A stretch of 64,000 nucleotides of DNA, from NCBI RefSeq assembly GCF_001640805.2, contig NC_066833.1:1514380-1578379 (forward strand), in the 5' to 3' direction. Shown here in pieces: positions 22,291-34,470 of this stretch. The translations under genes and the position numbers were made by a program. Source of the DNA: Lates calcarifer (taxonomy: Eukaryota; Chordata; Actinopteri; Centropomidae). Each line of letters starts with the position of its first letter. The first letter of the stretch is position 1. The notes under the pieces are model-generated. The model saw only the letters and a list, made by a program, of their open reading frames with translations, was not told the DNA's origin and searched no databases.

Positions 22291-22960
22291 GTTAAGGGTC
22301 AGGTCGCAGTGACATCAGGTTAAGCAGGGTGTTCCAGACAACCCCGTCACCACCCACATTCTCCAGTTCCTCCTGAGGGATCCCAGGCCACATGGGATAC
22401 TGGGAAACTCATTTGGCCAGTTGTATCTGTGATCTCATTCTTTTGGTCACCACCCAAAGCTCATGACCACAGGTGAGGGTTGGAACGTAGACTGACTGAT
22501 AAACTGAGAGCTTTACCTTCTGGCTCAGCTCCCTCTTCACCACAACTGTCCAGTACAATGCCCACATTACTGCTGATGCAGCACCAATCAGCTCCATCCT
22601 ACCCTCACTCATGAACAACACCCCAGGATACCTCTATTCATTCACTTGGGGCAGCAACTAGCCCCCAGGGAGGAAACAACCCACTGTTTTCTGGCCTCAG
22701 ATCTGGAGCCAACAGAACCACATCATCTGCAAAGAGCAGCAACACAATTCTGAGGTTCTCCTCACCTCAGCTGCACCTTGAGACCCTGTCCATCAATATC
22801 TCAAACAGGACTGGAGAGAGGGGACAACGTTGAAGGAGTCCAACACCCACTGAAAATATGTTTGACAACCCCAGTGCCCCATATTCCCACAGTACACCCC
22901 AACAGAGTCCCCCAGAGAACACATCTGGTCCAAGTCTGGTGTAGACTGGATGGACTGAAC
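22290..22960 (-). pseudogene. LINE reverse-transcriptase remnant
   Basis: Read on the minus strand, SPVLFEILMDRVS, LLLFADDVVL (catalytic FADD box at 22722-22733) and VYVPTLTCGHELWVVTKRMR follow each other as in the palm and C-terminal part of fish non-LTR retrotransposon reverse transcriptases. The frame is broken between the blocks and the 5' part is missing. It is a 5'-truncated, dead copy. Confidence 0.88.
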
Positions 22961-23190
22961 TGTGAATTTAAATCTCTCCTACAGAAATGTTCAGGTTAAC
23001 GTAGCAGAAACAAACATTACATATAACAAAGACACCACTGATGAAATAGGGTGAGCTGTGTCTCTACAGAACCATAAAGGGTTCTGGTATTGCGACTGTG
23101 TATTTGCCAGGAGCAGTATCTCCTCCACCGTCTCTGATGAGGGATTTGAAGTGTAATACTGTAGAGCTGAGCGTTTGGTATGCCGGACAC

Positions 23191-23211
23191 GTCGCTCTCT
23201 CTCTCTCTCTC
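23191..23211. repeat. (CT)n microsatellite
   Basis: About ten CT units. Confidence 0.9.
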
Positions 23212-23766
23212 TGTCAGCCCACTGCTCTGCAGCAATCACCATTATTCACATCTGACACCAGGAAACCAGCTGAGCCCCACAACACATCCCACTTTAATTG
23301 AGACACAATCATATCAATGACTTTTTGTTAATGGCTACACACCACATCATGTAGTTTGGGCAGACTCACCACTTGAACCCAAAATAAGCATTTTCTCCTC
23401 TGCAGTGATGAATCTTTATTATAACTGTCATGTTTGGACAGAAGTTGTATCTTAGAGTCTGAGGAGGCGAGTCAGATACTGAGGCTTTACATGTAGATAC
23501 CGACAGTCACATGACCATGGACCATGACTCTCACACACCACAGCACAGGCCTGACACACACTCATATACACGCTTGTACTCACACTGACATGATGCACAA
23601 TCTTAAACTTGATTCTAACCTTAACCAGGGCTCAACCCTCTAACAGCCCTTTGAAAAAGAAAAGACCTGAGAAAATGTCTTCTCTGTCAAGGTCCTCACA
23701 AAGGCAGGAGAACAGGAACACACACACAAACACATCCTGCAGGCAGAATTAGGTCCCCAGCGATAC

Positions 23767-23795
23767 AGAGGAGGAGGAGGAGGAGGAGGAGGGGT
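23767..23795. repeat. (AGG)n microsatellite
   Basis: A perfect or near-perfect run of AGG triplets. Confidence 0.9.
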
Positions 23796-24330
23796 GGTGG
23801 TTGGTGGATGAAGCAGAGGCTTATGATGAGTCGAGGAGGCTTCACTCTGCAGCATCGCAGAAATCCAAGAGTTTATTTTAAGACAGATTTATCTTGTTTA
23901 GTCACGTTAGCAGCGCGGCTCTGCGTCAGTCTGCTAACGCTCAAACATCTCCAAGAAACGTACTCTGGACATTCATGTTCCCCTCAGGATGAACCGACAA
24001 TCCTCCACGGTCACTCTTCTCTGTCAGGCTTGTTCCTACGAGTCAGATTCACTCTGTTAAAGAACCTTTTTCTGCTCATTTCCAGCTCTGTAGTTTTATT
24101 CTCTGACTCCACTACAGCAGCTCTGCCTGAATCACAGGTTGAACCATATTTATCCTGCACTGGTCCTTTATGCAGCTCCTCAGTTCAGCCTCTGTCTGGA
24201 GGTCTTCACACTTAAATACATACGTTGATGTTTTCAGCTTAACAGAAACAGAAATCACAGTCTGATATGAAGAGTCAGAGATTTGGGTTGGGAATTAAAG
24301 TCGGTTTTCCTGAATTTTCTGCTACATGTA

Positions 24331-24458
24331 CCACGTGCACTCTCTCCTGCACGTGCACGAGCCTGGCAGCCAATCAGGTTGATTCAGGGCTTATGCAAAA
24401 TACCAGAGCTGCTAACATCTCCCTCTGTGCTGTCTGAGTGAGAGCATCACATCAGTTT

Positions 24459-24495
<37 letters not shown>
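24331..24495 (+). promoter_or_regulatory. Possible promoter-like cluster (two E-boxes, CCAAT, splice donor)
   Basis: Two perfect CACGTG E-boxes lie at 24332-24337 and 24350-24355. They are followed by AGCCAATCAG at about 24369, TTATGCAAAATA at about 24392 and, after a (CA)n tract, a near-consensus donor CAG|GTAAGA at 24493/24494. A strong plus-strand acceptor (CTCTCTCTCTCTGCAG) follows at about 24718. No product is recognised. This could be chance in a repeat-rich region. Confidence 0.25.
24461..24492. repeat. (CA)n microsatellite
   Basis: Sixteen CA units. A complementary (TG)n lies at 24620-24645. Confidence 0.97.
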
Positions 24496-24619
24496 AAGAA
24501 TCATATGTTTAATGGAGGTGAAATCTAAACAGACACAAACACCTGGAGCTATGTGCTGTCTGCAGCAACCGTCTCTTTGTTCTACTGCTGATCTTGTTTT
24601 TTTTTTAACTCAACTGTCC

Positions 24620-24645
24620 GTGTGTGTGTGTGTGTGTGTGTGTGT
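24620..24645. repeat. (TG)n microsatellite
   Basis: Thirteen TG units, in inverted relation to the (CA)n at 24461-24492. Confidence 0.97.
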
Positions 24646-25904
24646 TTGAGGATGTAATGTACCATCACAGACTTGAAGACGACCTCCTCTGCGATGTGTT
24701 GTCTCTCTCTCTCTGCAGCAGCTCTTTTCCTCACCTCTCCACCACCATCTCTCCTCTGTCTGACTGAACCTCCTGATCTCAGGTCAGTGGAGTCCAGGCT
24801 TCAGAAATGTTCAGGTCACGAGTCTAAACTCTCAGCTGGGTTTATGAATGGAGGTGGTGGAGACCAAAACCTGAGCTAACACAGAGGGAGATCAGGTGGT
24901 TCAGATCCATCAGGTGGCTCAGTGACAGCTTGTTGTTGCTGAAAGTGGTCAGAAATCAGTTTAAAAAAAACTGCATCATGTGAACTCCTCAGGTTGTTGA
25001 ACGCACCACCACCACACGCTGCCAGGAACCTGTCCTCCATGTTTTTCTTACATTCCTCCATCCCCTCTGACCGGATGATGCCGAACTCTGCTGAGCCTTT
25101 CTGCTCACTTTCACGCACCATGAAATATTCACAGCTGAACGCATGTCCTGTTTATTATTCATGAGCTCACTTGACATCTCTGAATCATTCAGTCACACAC
25201 ACACACTCACACTCACATGTTTTCATTTGCATACTGAGAAATGCTTCATGGATGCACACTGGGGGAGCTGCATGTGTTTGGTAATCTGCTCTTAAACACA
25301 TATCTACACACACACACACACACAGCAAACATGCTAACACTGTCCAGAGCATTCAGCCCCCCCCCCCCGGTTATGACTGCATCAGTTCTGGTTAGTCGTG
25401 TTATAGTTTCAGTTCTTCCAGTAAAAGGAGGAGCTACATGTGGAAATCTTCGTGTGAAGTCGACTGACGATACTCGACAGGATTGTAACACTACCTTTAA
25501 GAAACACAGAAACGTCTCTGTCTGAGTTTCTAACTGAACTCCTCTCCTCACATAGAACATAAAAATAAAAACAGTATAAATAACAAAAATAATCAACAAA
25601 CAAGTGCAAACAATAATCAAAGCACGACTTGATACTGTACAAACAGAGACTACATGATACAGAGCTCAGAGATGGTCACAGCTCCACAGCTCAGCTAAAG
25701 ATATGTTCATGTTCTTTTTCAACAGGAAGTGTCTCTGCTGCTCGTGTTAGCCGCCATGTACAGCACTGTTCTCTCTTACTCACTGTTTATATTTTCTACC
25801 AGGAACACTGCCACACAAACGCTTTAAAATCCTCAATGCTAATTTCATCAGTCATGCTAGTTGCAGCTGGATACTGATATTGCAAGATCTCAGGAGAACT
25901 CGTC

Positions 25905-26060
25905 CCACCCCTAACTCGTTCCACTGAGTCACTGTGATCCTGAAGGAAACTTAAAAACAGGAATGAATAAAGTTCTGCAGCCTCTTTTCTCCAGGTTCTA
26001 AGTTAATTTCTGGAAGTTTATTTTGGATGGATGATCAGATATTGATATCTTCAGGAAGTG
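25905..26060. mobile_element. Dispersed repeat (CTGAAGGAAACT family)
   Basis: TCACTGTGATCCTGAAGGAA, ACTTAAAAACAGGA, AATTTCTGGAAGTTTA and neighbours recur at 41090-41200 and 50270-50390 in the same order. The class is unknown. Confidence 0.6.
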
Positions 26061-26334
26061 TACGCTACTACGAATGTAAACATATATGTTTCTCTGTGAG
26101 TTCAGATTTGACTTATAATTCCAAGAAGCAGTAAATTGTCAGTACCTCATCTGCCTCCATGAGCTGAGCCACAACCACTGAATCCCAAACAGATTTTTAT
26201 CAGAGAGCATATCCTAATTTTACATGAATATTTTACTGGATTTGTTTTATTACTATTTTAAACCTTTAAAAAAAAAATTTAAATTACTTTTATTTTCTTT
26301 GACTCACATTACTAGAATGGTTTATCTACAGTTG

Positions 26335-26790
26335 ATTTTAAGTTGCTGCCTTGTGACCTTGATCGCCCCCTGGTGGCTGGCTGCAGTACAAACACCTCCA
26401 CCTGCATGTTAGTGGATTTGACATGAGTTAAAACATCGAAGTACACATCAAATCATTTCTCTCTAGTTAGTTCTAATCATGCTCGTGTGTGTTCACGTGT
26501 TCACTTTACTTTTACATTTGGTTTTAATTAGTTATTTGATGAAACAAAAAGCAAGTGAAGGCCACGATTGACTTGTGATTGGTTGGGTTGGCGTATGGGC
26601 CGATTACTGCTGCAGAGTCTGGCTCCAAATGATGTCAGTGCAAAGATGGCAGCGTCTGTATCCAGGGTATTCTGGCTTCATTTTGTACAGTGGAGGGAAG
26701 CAGAGATGTGTTGTCCATCTTTCATGGAGACCAAAAACTGGACTTAGATTCAGGTGGACATACACCGCCCTGCTGGATATGGAGATAAGC
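26335..26790 (+). mobile_element. MITE/SINE-like repeat with GCCCCCTGGTGG core
   Basis: Second copy of the 6800-7190 element. It shares TGATCGCCCCCTGGTGGCTG, TGTTAGTGGATTTGACATG, TTCTGGCTTCATTTTGTACA and GTTGTCCATCTTTCATGG. The CTCF-like core is at 26364-26376. Confidence 0.7.
26364..26376 (-). promoter_or_regulatory. CTCF-like core motif inside a repeat
   Basis: CCACCAGGGGGCG on the minus strand, identical to the core at 6921-6933. Confidence 0.35.
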
Positions 26791-27764
26791 AGCTGTTTGC
26801 AGAATGATCTGAATTGTTATTAGACTGTAATGTGTCAGAACTGTGTGTCTGCCCAGTTACTGTGGAGTCCTTCTTCCCCCTAGTGGTCAAACATCAATCT
26901 CTGCAGCTTTAAGGACAAACAGTGTTGGGAGGCTGGTTGTGGTTTTCTGGAAGAAGAGGCCAAAGTGAGTGATATCAGCAGCTGGGGATCGAGCTGGAGC
27001 TCTTTGAAGTGCGACACGTGTTCCTGATAAGTCTGATGATGGTCTTCAGGACGCCGATCTTAAAAAAGTGGGCCATAAATCAGACTAAAAACTTCATCCT
27101 TAGAAACACAGTGTTCCAGCTCTCAAATTTGTTTTGGGACGTTCCACAAATTCCATCCGTATTAAAAATGTTGATGGAGCATGGCAGCGTTCCCTGATGG
27201 AAATCTGTAAACATTCAGTCTTCAAAGACACCCTGTATCCACGGATGTCCCTGCCTCAACAGACCACTGATAAATAATTACAGAGACTCAGAGAGGCTGA
27301 GTGAGTGTCTCTGTCAGCGTTTAAATCCCTGTTAAACTCAAAGAATTTAAAATTGTTGAACCCACTGTAATGAGTCCACAGATGCTGAGTGTGGTGGCAG
27401 CAGCGAGCAGATGAAGGGCTCGTGTCTTTCTGCTTCACCTGAGTCACACAGCTGAGCGAGCACCATGTTTCTGTCCTTACAGCTCACAGCACCACATGCA
27501 AAAAATACAGACCATGAAGGAAGATGTCGTGCAAAAGTTACATGCTTTTCAACTCTTACAGCAACACTAGAAATTCAGAACAGGCCTTGAGGTGGATGGA
27601 CTACAACAGCAAGAGACCACGTCAGTCCACTCCTGTCAACAGAAATCTGAGGCTGCAGTGGACACAGGCTCACCAGAACTGGACAGCTGAAGACTGGAAA
27701 CTCGTAGCCCAGTCTGATTGATCTGGAATGCTGTGGGGAATGTTTTCTTGGCACATTTTGGGCC

Positions 27765-28480
27765 CATTAGACCACTGACAGGTGAAATGAGTAACACTGA
27801 TCATCTGGTTACAATTCAATGTTCTGCTGGGAAACCTTCGTTCATCTGGATGTTACTCTGACATGTACCACCCACCTAAACATTGTTGGAGACCAAACCC
27901 CCCCCCCCGTTCTGGTGTTTTTGTAAGTTACCCAACAGTTTCAGATGCATCGCCTCCTCCTTCTGGAGTGGAGGAGGACTGACCCTTATTTACATGAAGC
28001 TGGGAAAACCAAAGCAGACTGCAGTCAGATTCCTGATCTGTCCGTACACAGCACTCCCCAATGTCAGGGGCCTCCCCCAGCAGGACAGTGCTCCCACCAC
28101 TCCACTTGGTGGGAGCACTGCTCAGAAATGTCTCAGGAAGAAAGCCAAAGCTGTTGACCTGGTCTCCAAACTCCCCAGATCCCAATCTAGCGATTCAGAA
28201 TCTGTGGGATGATCCAGAACAAGCCTGATCTATGGACGACCCACCCTGCAACCCACAGGACCCAAAGGATCCACTGCCAAGACACCACAGGACACCCAGA
28301 GGTCCGGGTGGAGTCAGAGAGGAGGACCTACACAGTATTAAGCAGGATCAGACCAGGGTCAGGATCTGGGGGGTTGTGCTTGGTGTTTGACAATGTTATG
28401 TGTGTGGCACGTGTCAAAGTAACATGAATGCAGCAGAACATTGGACTGTTGTAGGGGTTTTGATGTTGAGGCTGATCAGA
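27765..28480 (+). pseudogene. Tc1-like element, longest copy
   Basis: About 700 bases with GACAGGTGAAATGAGTAACA at the left, AATGTCAGGGGCCTCCCCCA (QCQGPPPAGQCSHHS), TGGTCTCCAAACTCCCCAGA (WSPNSPDPN), then LWDDPEQA, stop. The right end, GAGGCTGATCAGAGTAGATT, resembles the usual Tc1-family tail. Frames are broken. The position of the third catalytic residue reads Gln. The N-terminal half of the transposase is missing, so this is an internally deleted, non-autonomous copy. Confidence 0.82.
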
Positions 28481-28499
28481 GTAGATTTAAAAGATGTTT

Positions 28500-31380
28500 C
28501 TCTCTGGACTGACCAACATCAATATCCCTGAGGCCATGAAGCTGCCATGGGTAAAAAACTGTCTGAGACCATCCACTATGGGAGCTCTGAGTGTGTTTCC
28601 ATACTGAGCTCATCACTTTAAACCAATGAATATTGTATCAGCTACAGAGGATGTCGTGCAGTCTTCACACGTTTCCTGATTCATTATGAATATGCATGAC
28701 TGTACTGTACTGTATATAGCAGCATCCTCATGGGGCACACTCTGTATCTATGGAAACACTCATAGACCAAGAAGTCGTGGAATCGGTTTAGCTGATTAAT
28801 GCTGAGCACTGTCATCCAGCTTTGTGAGGCAGAGTCAGTTTATTCAATAAACATTATGGAGCTTTTGTTGTAAATGATGCATCCAGTGTCAGCTGAAGTA
28901 AACAGTTTATCGTCTATCACTGCCTCCACACTGCAGCCTCGCAGCGGGTCTCGCTGAATTGCCCAGTTTTACTCCAAACCTTAGCGCCCTTCTCTGAGTT
29001 CTTCACTTCAGATTTTGGTTTCATTGTGTCCAGTTTTTAACATTCTTCTGAGCGATCATAATGTTCTTGAACTAACAGGGACGTCACACACACCATGCTG
29101 CTGCAGGACTAAATTAATCCAGAAACAGGTCTCACATCTGGCGTCATTTGTACGTCGATGACAATCATGAGGGTGACAAACTCCTGAAGGTGAATCATGA
29201 CAAACTGTGGGATCACTATGACTGTTTCTTTTATCTTTTTATTTTATCAGTCCTCTCATGAATTAGTACATATTAATGGACGTCAGTTTGATGTAACTGA
29301 TGTTGGCTGTCTGTCTGATGCAGACCTGAGAGCTTGATCTTATCACTGCACTGCTCGGGACATCAGATTACTTCCTCATTATTGTTTTATTTTAATGTGA
29401 ATAACAGAAGAGCTGCTGCATCGTCACATCAACAGTAAACACAGTGAAATAACATCAGCTCACAGGTGACTGTCAGTAACCATGACTACTAAACAACGCA
29501 AGCCAAACAATCTCTGGGGAAAATGCTGCGTCCATTGTGCAATACGACACAAAAGCCTAGCGTCCACACGGGTGGACATCTCTACATCTCTGGTTCCTGT
29601 TCTGCTGCGGTCCACAGGAGCAGGTACAACAGCAGCCAAAGTTACTGAGGTCCAGAGCTCAGGGAGAGTCCTGCTGATCCGACAACAACAGCTACAAACA
29701 ACATCTTTACTCTGGAGCCTCTGTTGGGTTATTATTCATTCTCACTACAGGTGAATAGGCTAAACATTTTAACTAACAGGTATCAGCATGAAACTTCCTC
29801 AGGTGATGACTCACACTGAGGCAGTTCTTTTTAATATCATGAGTTTTCAGAGATTTTATGTTTAAATATGCAAATGAGGCATTATCTAATTAAATATGTG
29901 TTAATTTGCATACATTTAAAGAACAGAAATCTGAACACTGGATAAACCAGGTTCATGTTGTTGACATATCAGAGTTAAAGGTCGTTACAGGGGAATAAAA
30001 CATTGTATAAATCAGACTGTGAATGAATAAGCAGGAAGAAAACTGTGAGAGCTGCTGACGTGGAGACTTCTGGCCTTTAAAGATTTGTGTTGTGATTCAA
30101 ATCTTCTGATGTAACCAGACAAAGTTCAGTAAACTACACACCTGAATGTGTATTTTAGACATGTTCCTTCGTCTTGTCTGTAGGGAGACCTGTTACAGGA
30201 ACAGGCCAAGATCTCAAAATTAACCAGAGCATGGAAAAATGATGCCTGTTGGCGCCTTAAATATAACGTTGATACAATCGATTCCATACGTGGACGTTTT
30301 TGTTTCTGCTCTTCAGTGTATTCAGCACAGAGCGTAAAGACTCTAATCTATGGACAGGGTGCAGGGCCTGCCATTTCCACTGTGACTGAGACTCCCTCTT
30401 TACCCTTCAACTGAGAGACAGGGTCACGGCCCAGATATCAGTCAGCGCTCGCTGCAGCAAATTACTTCTAATAAAGCCTTTAGAAAGGCACCATTAAGCA
30501 CAGCGACACAGAGCGAGAGACGGCTGCAGCCGAGGCAGCAAATCCAATCAGCTCCAATCAAATCATTGTCCAGAGAAACGGGCTGGTTTAGACCCCATAA
30601 TGATCACTGAGAGAGGGGGAGCGTTTCACACTGAACATTCAAACAGCCAGCAGCACACAAACTGAAAACCTGCCAACAGTGTGTCTCCGTCTGATTCAGA
30701 GAGAGCTGCAGGTCTTATTTATTTCAACTAGTAAAATAATATCAAACATGTCCATGAGACATGTTTCAGCCTCTAAAATGTGAGGATTTGTTTATCTCAT
30801 GGTAAACTGATTATCTAACACGTCCAGCACAGATGTTTCACAATAAAAGCCTAAAGACCTTCCTCAAAGGGTAAATCTGCAGAAGTGTTAGTGTGTGATT
30901 AAAAAACACAACAAAGTATAAGTGACAAGAACTTTGATAAAGCATTACATCTCCTAAAGCTTCCAGAAATATTCCATGTGAAAACTATTCATTCTGTGTT
31001 TCAGGGATCAAACGACCGTCTAACCTTTAAATAACCTGCTGCAATAATTTGTCAAAAATACATATTTGTGACGTATATTGCATCAAGCATACGTTAACAT
31101 GGTGTCAGTAAAATGTAAGTTTTCCCAACATTAACTGAAGATTGAAACATGTTCCACTCACCACTTTTTTAAATTCACTGATTTCTGCCATTTTAAAAAA
31201 CAACTGTCAATAAAACTCAACACGCAGCACTGATGTTTCACAATAAAGTTAATATATACATCACAGTAATAATGCTAATCATGAGTAACACAGAGGGCTA
31301 ACTGTTCAGCTTTTATTGTGAAACATCAGCAGGAAGTATTTTCTGTGGTTTTACTGGTTGCAGCTTAACTGTGGTAAAAC
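28500..31380. other. Non-coding, mostly unique DNA
   Basis: No gene is recognised. It includes an inverted pair of POU octamers at 29868-29875 and 29904-29911, a repeat-poor, motif-rich island at about 30340-30660, and a SINE-like TGTGAGGATTTG fragment at 30760-30820. Confidence 0.5.
29868..29911. promoter_or_regulatory. Inverted pair of octamer (POU) motifs
   Basis: ATGCAAAT at 29868-29875 and its reverse complement ATTTGCAT at 29904-29911 flank TCTAATTAAATATG. The surroundings are AT-rich, which raises the chance expectation. Confidence 0.3.
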
Positions 31381-31384
31381 TAGA

Positions 31385-31640
31385 ATTTCCTCCTCGTGGC
31401 TGTTCGGCCAACCAGTCCATGTCCAGTCAAAGACATGCTTTCAAGGTCACGGTGACCTTGAACTTTGACCTTTGACCACCAAAATCTAATCTCTTCATCT
31501 CTGAGTCCAAGTGAATGTTTGCACCAAATGTGAAGAAATTCCCTCGAGCTGTGACTGACATACCACGCTCAGGAGAGTAGGACGGTACCGAACCTGAAAA
31601 CTCCGGCCACGACGAGCGAGGAAAGTATTTATTGCTTCAG
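31385..31640 (+). mobile_element. Copy of the TGACCTTTGACC repeat family, with ERE
   Basis: It carries AAGGTCACGGTGACCTTG, then ACTTTGACCTTTGACCACCA, AATCTAATC, CCAAGTGAATGTTTGCACCA and GTGAAGAAATTCCCTCGAG. The tail is GACGGTACCGAACCTGAAAA. It is one of the most complete copies. Confidence 0.8.
31444..31458. promoter_or_regulatory. Consensus estrogen-response palindrome (ERE)
   Basis: AGGTCACGGTGACCT is a perfect AGGTCAnnnTGACCT inverted repeat. It is part of a dispersed element. Function is untested. Confidence 0.45.
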
Positions 31641-32269
31641 TTTTTACTTGTTTTTCTAACGACGGCAGAAATGCATCTTAATGACATCAGTGTTTATTTT
31701 CTGTGTTTGTGTTTCCACTGTCTCCTTTTCCTCCACAGTCATTATCACTTCATCAGGTTACTGCCCTGCAGTCAGACTCATAATTAGCCAGTATCCAAAA
31801 TTAGCAGTGAAAAGGCTGCATCAGCAAGGGACAAGCAGCAATTAACAGCTGACGCAGAGGCCAGCACCGCGGACCGGAGGCCGAGGACAGGTTGCAACAA
31901 AACATTCATTTTCCTCTTTGTGTGTGGTGTGGTGACTGGCTGCTGCTGCTGTGATTAGTGGAGCTGTGAGCGTCTCTCTGCCCTGCAGCATCGTCCAGGG
32001 TTACACACTGTCACTCCACTGCTTTACAACTCTGGCTCTTCCTCAGCACATTGTTCTATCTCTCTCTTTTCACCAGAGCTGCTCTGTGCTGAATGAAACA
32101 GCCCCTGTGAAAACTCCTCATACTATTCTGTGAGGTAACGACGCTGCTGAATGTTAGAACTGTAGGTTTTTGCTCATAGCACTTGGTGAAGGCTCAGTAA
32201 AGATCCTGTCTTTGGTTAAATATGGAAGAAGTCAAAACGTCTTTGTTTTTCTGCCGTTTTCTGAGAGAA

Positions 32270-32760
32270 AATGCCAAAAAATTTGAGGATCTTCTGCTTT
32301 TCTTTGTCATATATGACAGTAAATATTCTATATTGTGGGTCTGGACATGAAAATGATCCTTAGTTGTGGCTCTAGTTGTAACAGAGCCACAGAGGGAGGA
32401 GTTTGGAGTGAATTTTGGTTCCACAAAATGTTGGACACAGAAATCCCATGTTTTTGGGTGTAAATGATTGATAGGAACAAAAAACTTTGGCATCAGTGCA
32501 GTATTGATCAAGAACAGTGAACCCAGCCACCACCAACAGCTGCTGCAATCCAACGGACAACTGTCCACTTCAATGGACGTCCACTAAAGTTCTTGTTTTT
32601 GTCTCTGACAGACTCAGATTGTTATTTTAAGAATCTGACAACATGATGAGAGGATTCCTACAGAGACAGAGCTTTTTATTAAAGAGGAAGAATCTTTCTG
32701 TTTAACCAGAAACAGCTCTATATATCACTACCAGACTCTAACAGAGTTATACTGATACGG
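32270..32760 (+). mobile_element. Foldback element, left arm copy
   Basis: It contains GGTGTAAATGATTGATAGG, CTGCAATCCAACGGACAACT, GTCCACTTCAATGGACGTCC, GACAGACTCAGATTGTTATT, TTCCTACAGAGACAGAGCTT and CTCTATATATCACTACCAGA. These blocks occur in reverse complement at 37330-37600. The outer-arm open frame starting MDSCPLDCSSC is shared with 37483-37692 but is not a recognisable gene. Confidence 0.75.
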
Positions 32761-32879
32761 CTACAATCATCTGTCAATGACACTGGTATCTGACTACAGC
32801 TGTCCTCCACCATGAAGATGCAGTACCAGCTTTTAAGGCAGGATTTTGGATGGTCTACTCCTTTAACTACGAGATTTAG

Positions 32880-33110
32880 CTCTGTAACAATTAGTTGACT
32901 CAAAATTATTGTACTTTTATAACCAATGAATCTTTTTGGTTCCAGCCTCTCAGATGTGAGTATTTGTTGGTTTCTACGACTGTAAACTGAACATCTTTGA
33001 GGTCGATTGGGTAAAACAAGACGTCTGAGGAAGTCATCTCAGACTCAGGCAAAGTGATTAGTCATTTGATCAAGAAGAAAACTGACGCAAAAGAGATTAA
33101 CTGCTCTGAC
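32880..33110. mobile_element. SINE-like fish repeat (CTCAGATGTGAGTATTTG)
   Basis: TCAGATGTGAGTATTTGTTG, TGTAAACTGAACATCTTTGA, GTAAAACAAGACGTCTGAGG and CATCTCAGACTCAGGCAAAG follow a familiar dispersed fish repeat. A shorter copy is at 30760-30820. Confidence 0.55.
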
Positions 33111-34089
33111 GCTCTATGGTGGTTTGGATTGTAACATCCAGAGATTTTATATTTTAGCATAAATGATCAGGTAGTAGAAGCTCCAGACCAAACATATTAC
33201 CATTATCCTTCCAAACCCTGAGGCCTATTAGATGAAGCTCACTAAGCAGACAGCTAATGTTTGTGTCAGGGTGTCAGTGTGGGAGAGCTGCTGAGAGCGC
33301 TTCATGCATCTCAGTTACAATGCTGCAGCTCTTTAGTCTCTGAATCAATCCACCATGAATTGCTTAAAATTCAAGCAATGCTATTAGCGCGGCTGTGGCT
33401 CGTGTTTCGAATCCATTTAATCCACTTAGGGCCTGAGAGGCGGCAGAGAGGGGAGGTGGGGGGAGGTGGATGGAGGTGGATGGAGGGTTGGGGGGTTCAA
33501 TACAGTACAGTCGCCAGTTTGCAAAAAAGAAAGTACATTTGAAACAGGAGCAGCCTCCTGTGTGTCTGACTAATGAGAACATGGAGATGGACACGACAGA
33601 CAGGCAACATGTCCGACCTACACGTCTTCGATTGCAGAGGACGCAGGACGCTGTAAATACTCCCAAACACCGGCACATGATTTAGACTCATCTTCAGGAA
33701 TCTCCACAAAGTCAATTTCAAATGTCCACCTGATCCCCAGGATCTTCTGTTCAACATGTCCGCCCTACGTCCATCAGGGTGGACGTACTGGAAGACGGCA
33801 AGTCTTTCCACCGTCTCCAACACAAGCCACGATGTACCTATACACGGTTTGCTCACATGCAGCATGATTCATGTCTTTTAGCTCATTCACTGCCCAGGTT
33901 TGGTTTGGTTTGGTCCTATTAAGTCCAGTTTAAATCATCAGCAGCATTAAAAAGTCTTTAAATGAGGAATTCAATAGTAAAATTCTTTTAAAATAACATG
34001 AAATATAATTTGTTTTTGTGCCAAAACCCAGAACACCTACTTATCAAATTCCTCTAGAAAAATCTTTCAGCAACTCCTGTGATCTGTCC

Positions 34090-34470
34090 ACTTCTTGTTT
34101 TTGTCTCTGACAGACTCAGATTGTTATTTTAAGAATCTGACAACATGATGATAGGATTCCTACAGAGACAGAGCTTTTTATTCAAGAGGAAGATCCAGAA
34201 ACATCTCTATATATCTCTACCAGACTCCATTGACAAAAACAGGGATTTAACTGAGCAGAAGCTGGATGGAGTTACTTGTGTGTCTGTGTTACTGTGTGGT
34301 ACTTTTACTTCAGTAAAGGATCTGATTACTTCTTCCACCACTGAGAGTCACACAGTAACACAGACACACTAACAGATGGAGGCAGTGGTATTCCAGCAGC
34401 TCCTGGTTAAATCCCTGTTTTTGTCAATGGAGTCTGGTAGTGATATATAGAGATGTTTCTGGTTAAACAG
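34090..34470. mobile_element. Foldback element, near-complete core
   Basis: Both arms and the spacer are present: CTACCAGACTCCATTGACAA to GTCTGTGTTACTGTGTGG, a spacer GTACTTTTACTTCAGTAAAG to CCACCACTGAGAG, then the inverse arm to TCAATGGAGTCTGGTAGTGA. The left arm has a short deletion. Outer-arm sequence with CTACAGAGACAGAGCTTTTT precedes it. Confidence 0.85.

Noticed and set aside
24673..24879. Plus-strand 68-codon frame with a signal-peptide-like start
   Set aside because: Its hydrophobic start is the translation of a CT-rich splice-acceptor-like tract, and no family is recognised.
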